Shown here: one piece after another, positions 57,808-64,000 of the stretch | Layout of the letters: the number at the start of each line of letters is the position of its first letter | Numbering within the stretch: position 1 is the stretch's first letter | Assembly (NCBI GenBank): GCA_012064385.1 | Contig: QRDG01000533.1 | Span: 2,922,737 to 2,986,736, forward strand | Reading direction: 5' to 3' | From: Puccinellia tenuiflora | Lineage: Eukaryota; Streptophyta; Magnoliopsida; Poales; Poaceae | Length of the DNA: 64,000 nt | The notes under the pieces: model-generated | The model's input: only the letters and a program-made list of their open reading frames with translations | Told to the model about the DNA's origin: nothing | Database searches by the model: none | Program-made: the position numbers and the translations under genes

Positions 57808-58693
57808 CCTGACCAATGAGCCAAATCTCCCCCAAGCTTTAGGGAGGTGCTCATCCTCCAATTGTCTGAAATTAAAAATTCTCTCCAAAGCCTCATGCTG
57901 CATGTGAGCGGGAAAATATTTTGCAAAGAAAACATCAAGTAATTCATGAGGACTTTTAATGGAACCATAAGGTAAAGCATTATACCACACTTTAGCATCA
58001 CCCTTTAATGAAAAAGGAAACAACTTTACTAAATAGTAACGTTATATCTTCTTGTCATTAGAAAATAAAAAAGCTAAGCGAAGCTAATTTATTCATGTGT
58101 TCTATAGCATCATCATTTTCAGTTCCACAAAAAGGACCAGATTCAACATTAGATATAAGTGAAAGATCAACAGAGAAATCAAAATCATCATCTTTAATGC
58201 ATATAGGAGAAGTAGCAAACTCAGGATCAGTTGTGAAATGATTTTTAACAGCATGTTTTTTAAGCAATTTCCTCAAAGCATCAGGATCTTTTGAAGCTTC
58301 ACAATCCATATATTGTCTAATAAACTCATCATTAATATCAATATAGGAATCATCAGGATACCTACTCTCATAATTATATAATTCAGGAGAGCTAGCAGGT
58401 GTAATAAGACTTTCATCAGGAATTGTAATTTCCTTAGACTTAGCAACAAGAGCATCCAGAAAAGGACCTAATGAACCAGAATCATCAAGCACAGTAGAAG
58501 CATCATCAAATTCATCAGAAACAGTAGCAGACCCAGAAAGTGACGCATCAACAGTAGGATGAGTGTTTGTAGGTGGTGTAACAAGTTGATTTAAAACAGT
58601 AGGTGAATCAAGAGTAGCTCTAGAGTTCAGAGCAGTACCTTTCCTTGTGGTGGAAAGTAATATCGGAAACTTAGGATCACCCTTATCCTTCAT
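57808..58693 (-). pseudogene. E9 gag, N-terminal part
   Basis: ATG at 58693 (MKDKGDPKFPILL...), about 63 bases inside the primer site. The N-terminus is Ser/Thr/Asp-rich. A frameshift near 58050 leads to the gag core (FPFSLKGDAKVWYNALPYG), which runs open into E13 at 57808 and resumes at 54000. The gag core motif 'LKGDA..W' is the family's hallmark. Confidence 0.87.
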
Positions 58694-58755
58694 GATGAAG
58701 AATAAATTACGGCAGATAGAAAAACTCCCAGGTGAACTTATAAATAGAGCTATAC

Positions 58756-58773
58756 TCCCCGGCAACGGCGCCA
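58756..58773 (-). other. E9 primer-binding site (tRNA-Asp)
   Basis: Minus-strand TGGCGCCGTTGCCGGGGA, identical to that of E12, 11 bases inside the LTR. Confidence 0.9.
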
Positions 58774-58784
58774 GAAAATAGTCT

Positions 58785-60147
58785 TAATGACCCACAAGTG
58801 TAGGGGATCGCAACAGTCTTCGCGGGTAGTATGACCCTAATTTATTGATTCGACACAAGGGGAGCCAAAGAATATTTATAAGCCTTAGCAATTGAGTTGT
58901 CAATTCAACCACACCTGAAAAGGATCTCTCTGGAAGCAATTTATCAGTAGTAACAGTAATTTGATGGCAGCAGTAGAATAGTAACATCAGTAATAAAATA
59001 AAGGCAGCAATGGTGACAGCAGAAATATTGATTGTAAACAGCAGGATTAAAAGCACCGTAGGCATAGGGACGGATAGACGGGCGTTGCATGAATAAGATA
59101 GCTCATGAAATAAACATAACTGGGCACAAAGCAAATAAATATAGCATCCAAGTATTAAACAATCATAGGCATGTATTCCTAATTTAGCAGTACGTGCTTG
59201 AAATAAGAACTTGCATGGCATCTTTTGTCCTGCCATCCGGTTTCAGCCGGTCCAATTAAGAAACAAATGGCAATTAAGGTGTTCCTTTTAATAGAACACC
59301 GGAGCAAAGCATTAACACACAGTGAATACATGTAACCCTCGAGTTACCAACCATTCCATCGATGTCCCCATTTCTGTCACTCGGGGTCTCCGGTTCCGGT
59401 TGACAACAAGTGCATATAACTAGTAGATAGGACCCAAACATCAATTATATTCATGAAAACATAATGTGATCAGATCTGAAAACATGGCACTCGGGCCCAA
59501 AGTGACAAGCATTAAGCATAACTAATTGTACCAACGATGATCAACACAAATAGAGGATACTAGGCATCATGCCCTAACAATTTGGCATCGAATTACATGA
59601 GCAATCTTATTCAACCCCTTCCATCCCCTTGCCTACAACAGGGAACTACTCACACATGGAGAGAGACATCATGGATGGTTGATGGAGAGGCGTTGGCGGT
59701 GACAATGGCGGTGATCTCCACTCCAGCAAGGTGCCGGAATAGTGATCATGGACTCCGAATTTAGGTTTCGGGATGGCGGCAGAGCTCCGTATGTTTTCTG
59801 GGGAAAAAAGTCTCGCCTTCGGTCAATCGTGACTTATATGCGAAGGAGGGCCGAGAGGCGATCCCTGGCCGCGGCCTAGGGCCCACCCGCGGGTGGGGCC
59901 CACCCCTGCTCCTAGGGTGGCCCCCCTCAGGGTCCTCCTGGCTCCGTGGCTTATTCTTCCCAAAAATACTTTTTCCAAATTTTCTGGAATTTTCCGCGAA
60001 CTTTTCAATCCTGCACAAGAGAAAGACACCAAATGCAATTCTGCTGAAAACAACGTCAGTTCGGGTTAGTTCCAAACAATTTATTAAAAATCAGAGGCAA
60101 AACAATAGCAAAGTGTTTGGAAAAGTAGATACGTTTGCGACGTATCA
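58785..60147 (-). repeat. E9 5' LTR (1,363 bp), uninterrupted
   Basis: Minus-strand start TGATACGTCGCAAACG at 60147. The end at 58785 reads ...GGGTCATTA, where the terminal CA has become TA. It shows the empty site of E10 at about 59300. Confidence 0.94.
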
Positions 60148-60635
60148 CCCCTAGTTCTTCGGATCAGCGCTGCAATTTGTTTCAAATAAGGGATGCTATT
60201 GGCAATGGACAGTCGTGCAAGTTAATCATCGATGGTGGCAGCTGCCGTAATTCAGCTAGTAAAGAGCTTTGTCAAAAACTAAATCTGAAATATTTGCCAC
60301 ATCCCCATCCATATTTTATTCAATGGCTAAGTGACAGTGGGGAGTTGATGATCAATCACATGTTGCGGGATGAATTTCAGATTGGACCTTACAAGGATAC
60401 CGTGGAGTGTGACGTGGTTCCAATGACGGTTTGTCATTTGTTATTGGGACGTCCTTGGCAATTTGATAGAGATGTGCGTCACAATGGGAGAACAAATACA
60501 TATCAGCTCAATCGGCATGGCAAGGAGGTGATGCTGCGGCCTATGACACCTCAAGAGATAGTCAATGAATCTCGCCAAAAAGTTGAAGTTAACCGTGAGG
60601 CTGAGCGTGAGAGATTAGCTAGGCGAGAGACTCCA
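60148..60635 (+). pseudogene. E7 aspartic protease, continued from gag
   Basis: The first five bases (CCCCT) are the target-site copy; from 60153 the frame of 34402 continues without a break. The protease active site LIIDGGSCRNSAS has its Asp at 60231. VVPMTVCHLLLGRPWQF follows as the C-terminal protease motif. The frame is open to the CACTA insertion at 60636 and resumes at 62359. No stop in this piece. Confidence 0.9.
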
Positions 60636-60671
60636 CACTACTAGGAAACTAGCTATAGGTGGAATGCTATT

Positions 60672-61068
60672 TTGTGGCGCACCAATATTTCATGCGCCAC
60701 TAAATTTTTTTTGTGGCGCACCAGTTTCCATGCGCCACTAAAAGAAGACATTCTGTGGCGCATCTGGAGGACATGCGCCACCAAAAGAAGACATTCTGTG
60801 GTGCACCTTCCTCCATGCGCCATAGAAATTCTGTGGGCCCCACAACCAACGGCTGGCTTGCATCCTACACTGCCTTTTATGTGCGCATGGAGCAAGGTGC
60901 GCCACAGAAATGTACATTTCTGTGGCGCATCTGGCCACATGCGCCACAGAAATATGGTGGGCCCGGCACCAATGATTAGGGGCTGCACAATTCTATGGCG
61001 CATGGGTCTACATGCGCCACAGAAAGTGACATTTCTATGGCGCATGTGGTTCCATGCGCCACAGAATT
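60672..61068. repeat. Subterminal inverted repeat array of E14, left
   Basis: About seven hairpin-like units GTGGCGCA-(10 to 20 bases)-TGCGCCAC. A single unit lies at about 61475-61502 and four more on the right at about 62140-62330. In CACTA elements such repeats bind transposase. Confidence 0.9.
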
Positions 61069-61544
61069 GTGCAGCATTTTTTCACCCCACGCACCCCCCC
61101 TGTGGATCGCCTTTTCAGTTTTGCACGAAGTGAAAGAAAATGATAAAAAATTCAAAAAATAAAATCTTTTTAGATATAGGGAAGGTTTGGGGTCTAGTTG
61201 TTAGGAAAAATTTAAAATACACATTTTGACTTTTTTTCGAAAAGTAGGTGAAAAAATATTAAAACGGGCATAACTTTTGCATACGACGTCGAAAAAATGC
61301 ATTTAATACCTTAAAAAAAACTAGAGAAAATTTCGGAACCGCCCTCACCGGGGTTTGCCCGGTCCCCGGTTGGACATTTCTCGGATTCTCAAAATTCCAA
61401 ACGAAAAAAAGTTATGGCCAAAAGAAGAAATTTTCCAGCAAAATCAAAAAAATTCAAAAAAAAAATACAATTCTATGGCGCATGTCTAGCCCATGCGCCA
61501 CAGAATTGTTGGGCGGGATTCCAAATTTTGAATCCCGCCGACAC

Positions 61545-62040
61545 CCCTTCTCTCCTCCACTTCTCTCCTCCACTTCTCCCTCCACTTCTCCCTCCACTTC
61601 TCCTCTCCCCTTCTCCTCCACTTCTCCTCTCCCCTTCTCCTTCCTCCTCCTTCTCCTCTCCTCTCCTCTCCTCCACATCTTCTCTCCTCCTCTTCCTCCA
61701 CCTCCACCTCCGGCGACCTCCTCCACCACCCCGGCGACCTCCACCTCCGGCGACCTCCTCCTCCACCACCACGGCGACCTCCTCCTCTCCACCTCCACCT
61801 CCACCTCCGGCGATCTCCTCCACCACCCCGGCGACCTCCTCCTCCACCTCCACCTCCGGCGACCTCCTCCACCACCCCGGTGACCTCCTCCTCCACCTCC
61901 GGCGACCTCCACCTCCGGTGACCTCCGACGACCTCCTCATCCACCCCGGCGACCTCCGACAACCTACTCCACCATCTTCGGCGACTCCCATCCTCCACCC
62001 ATCCACCTCCGGCTACCCTCTCCTCCTCCACCCATGGCAA
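61545..62040 (+). repeat. Low-complexity C/T-rich block of E14
   Basis: CTTCTCCTC-type repeats followed by about ten imperfect CCACCTCCGGCGACCTC units. The Pro/Ser-rich or Gly/Arg-rich ORFs on either strand follow from composition. Confidence 0.85.
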
Positions 62041-62355
62041 CACGGCCTCCGACGAGCTCCGAAAAAATTCCGGCGAAATTCCGGCAGCTAGATCTAGATC
62101 TAGATCTGGCCGCCTTTTTTTTGAAATTCAAAAAAAAATTCTGTGGCACATGGTGGTGGGTGTGCCACTAAAATATTTCTGTGGCGCACGGTTCTGGGTG
62201 CGCCACAGAATCTTAGCATTTCTGTGGTGCACCGCTAGCGTGCGCCACAGAAATATATTTTAGTGGCGAGGATTCTGTGGCGCATGGGCATTTCTTGTGG
62301 GTGCGCCACAGAATTCTTTTTTGGTGCACCACTAATAGCCCTTTTCCTGGTAGTG

Positions 62356-62670
62356 CCACTTCCGGCGAGCGAGAGCCACAAGCCAAATTTGATTGGTAAA
62401 AAGAAAAGTGAGGGAGATAATTCTGTAGTAATGTTAGCCACCAAATCTGATTTGAGAGAGTTTGGCAAGGATCCCACTCTAGTACCTCTTGTACTTATGT
62501 GCAAGGGCGAAATTCTTGTTTCTAATGATATGACCCCTCTCTCTATTGGTGTTTCTAATGTTTTGCAGGAATTTAGTGATGTGTTTCCGGAGGAGGTACC
62601 CGCAGGTTTGCCACCATTGCGCGGGATTGAGCATCAAATTGATTTGATTCCTGGAGCTCTGATACCAACT
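62356..62670 (+). pseudogene. E7 pol segment before RT, cut by E15
   Basis: Continues in frame from 60635 after one CCA copy is removed. It reads a Lys-rich linker, then VLQEFSDVFPEEVPAG and LRGIEHQIDLIPGA, the conserved lead-in to Gypsy RT, also seen in E1 at about 3675-3760. It ends at E15 in mid-domain; no RT catalytic motif is in the window. Confidence 0.88.
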
Positions 62671-64000
62671 TGTAACGCCCCGACCCCGGAATTATACAGA
62701 GAAGCTATGTAACCCACAGGCTATGCTACACAACCGAAGGGCATGGAATTACCGCTCCCACGCAACACGTCGGTCGTGCCATAAACACTGGCATAGCTAT
62801 CAATGGATAAAACAGAGATCAAGACTTGTGGAACAACTGGCACATCACAGACTCTACGACACAAAAGCATATAGCAACTCATATATGAGAAAGATACAAA
62901 TATTACACACAAAAGGGGTCACAGACCCATCAGTACATCATGCGGAAGTGAAGTAGTTGTCTAGTACAACAAGATCTAAATATATGGCCTAAGAGGCCTA
63001 CAGATAAACAGTCCCAGCCAGCTTGTTCCACGGTCCCAAGCTACCACCTGGGAACCCCGAACTACTCGTCGATGTCCAGGAAGAAACCACCTGGCTCCTC
63101 GGTGTCGTCCTCCTCTGAAACAAATTATAAAAGGCAGCAAAGAGAGACTGAGTACGACATACTCGCAAGTTTAGTAGGGCGATATAGGCCCAATGCTGAC
63201 GGAGGCTCTAAAGCTGTATAGGGTAGCTAATTTGCATAAAGCTAGTTTTCCTTTCTTCAAAGACATAAAGACCCATGGCATCGTCTACTCAGAAATGTTT
63301 TCTCAAAAGGGGATAAGAGAGTAACTTTCATCTTGGGTTCTCATCGAACCCTTTGTAACCAACAACATCTCATCTCCACCAAGGCACCCCCTCGAATCAC
63401 CCTCGAGGAAATGAACCTTTTAACACACGTTGATTATGCAACCTCTAGCTGCCAAATTAATTAGGTTAAGGTTCTCTATGATCTTATCGTCTATTCCCAA
63501 GTCGTCCATAACCGCGGACACGGCTTTCCGAAAAGATTTAACCCTGCTGGGGTGTACTAATTTACCCATTGGTACCGTCCGGCTCGCCTAGTTAGCTCTC
63601 TTCCGGGGAAAGCTGGCAAGTGGGCGCGGTTAAACCTTTACCTCGCATGAGACTATCCAAGAGTCATCTGTGGCGACAGGACAAGTTTACCCAGCCTATT
63701 TTAGCCCCTGCCCCACCGCCACGTCCTAAACACCATCATCATCATCATTCCTTTTTCCACCCACACACTCACACGCAAATGGAAATAGCAAACTAGAGGA
63801 CCCTTGGATACGCCCGCACAAGTTATTCAGTTAGTAAGGAGCCCATACTCCCACCAATGGGAGCACGCTCGTCTTGGTTCAAGAGGTAAAGAACTCGCAC
63901 CTAGGGGCAAGAATGAGACAAAACACCATCCCCGATGGCAACTCATCCAAGCCTTCTTAGCATTTTAATTAAGGTACCACAAACAGCCACCAGGCCCGAA
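62671..64000 (-). mobile_element. E15: start of another LTR retrotransposon, runs off the window
   Basis: Begins TGTAACGCCCCGACCCC right after E7 coding sequence (target site CAACT, 62666-62670). No coding is seen in 1.3 kb. Its start shares layout with the low-coordinate end of E13 (ATTACACA, GGCCC and GCGGAAG blocks in similar order), which suggests a long-LTR Tekay/Del-type element in minus orientation; strand is tentative. Confidence 0.6.

Larger units (their letters stand above)
34403..60147 (-). mobile_element. E9: Athila-like Gypsy, RT and integrase missing, itself interrupted four times
   Basis: LTRs at 34403-40552 (interrupted by E10) and 58785-60147. The target site CCCCT lies at 34398-34402 and 60148-60152. 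Minus order: 5' LTR, tRNA-Asp primer site, gag (split by E13), protease, a gap without RT or integrase, an Athila-type extra ORF (split by E12), a non-coding part holding E11, polypurine tract and 3' LTR. The tRNA-Asp site, the DLGAG-type protease and the extra ORF point to the Athila lineage; the family name is left open. LTR differences look like roughly 3 percent plus indels. Confidence 0.92.
60636..62355. mobile_element. E14: non-autonomous CACTA transposon (1,720 bp)
   Basis: Inverted ends CACTACTAGGAAA and CACTACCAGGAAA; 3-base target site CCA at 60633-60635 and 62356-62358. Subterminal regions are packed with inverted GTGGCGCA/TGCGCCAC pairs. No transposase frame was seen. The centre is AT-rich (61110-61470), then strongly C/T-rich (61545-62040). 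Confidence 0.95.
29062..62670 (+). mobile_element. E7: CRM-like Gypsy host element carrying E8, E9, E14 and E15
   Basis: Its own sequence is in four pieces: 29062-30130, 32009-34402, 60148-60635 and 62356-62670. Together they give 5' LTR, primer site, leader, gag, protease and the segment before RT. The protein frame is kept exactly across E9 and E14 once one copy of each target-site duplication is removed. The rest of pol and the 3' LTR lie beyond E15, outside the window. It resembles E1 in LTR start, gag start context and protease, but is a different, more diverged family member. Confidence 0.9.

Noticed and set aside
61414..62091. Pro/Ser-rich 225-codon ORF, with Gly/Arg-rich ORFs opposite
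   Set aside because: They result from C/T-rich low-complexity sequence inside a CACTA element; no domain and open in several frames on both strands.

Overview
The window is intergenic DNA of a large grass genome, most likely of the wheat/barley/rye/oat group (Pooideae). I base this on the transposon content: Gypsy elements of three types (a chromovirus type with CRM-like layout, a Tat type and an Athila type), an Angela/BARE-like Copia solo LTR, a CACTA element and a hAT fold-back element. I see no ordinary host gene, tRNA or rRNA. Nearly every base belongs to a mobile element, and the elements are nested. I label them E1 to E15. Species and family names are inferences, because nothing could be searched.

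Layout. E1 (1-7204, +) is a Gypsy element whose gag-pol frame is broken only by two stop codons. E2 (7205-8958, -), E3 (8959-14298, -) and E4 (13227-22201, -) belong to one Tat-like family. E3 and E4 share one LTR in a tandem array, E2 is inserted in E3, and E1 sits in E2. E4 carries two plus-strand genes, antisense to its pol: an intact B3-domain protein (14596-15246) and a small predicted spliced gene with its own TATA box (15654-16131). E5 (22202-28393, -) is another dual-RNase-H Gypsy element, interrupted by E4. E5 sits in an LTR fragment, E6 (28394-29061), which sits in the 5' LTR of E7.

E7 (29062-62670, +) is the oldest frame on the right side. Its leader holds an Angela-like solo LTR (E8, 30131-32008). 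Its gag and protease are separated by a 25.7-kb Athila-like element (E9, 34403-60147, -). Its pol is split by a CACTA element (E14, 60636-62355) and then by another LTR (E15, from 62671). E9 itself contains a non-autonomous gag-protease Gypsy (E10, 34924-39683, +), a hAT fold-back element (E11, 42567-43121), a non-autonomous Athila-like element with one orphan ORF (E12, 43673-50844, -) and a 3.8-kb solo LTR (E13, 54006-57807, -).

Perfect target-site duplications can be read for E8 (CCTTT), E9 (CCCCT), E10 (GGAGC), E11 (GTGAGAGA), E12 (CTCGT), E13 (CCTGA) and E14 (CCA). For E9 to E14 the interrupted host sequence can be followed across the insertion, so the order of events is well supported. 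On the left side, E1 in E2 in E3/E4 in E5 in E6 in E7 gives about six levels of nesting.

Most retroelement proteins are decayed, often by single stops that look like C-to-T changes. The feature most worth a second look is the antisense gene pair of E4. Next are the replaced first ORF of E2, the orphan ORF and repeated polypurine-like motifs of E12, and the gag-protease-only E10.
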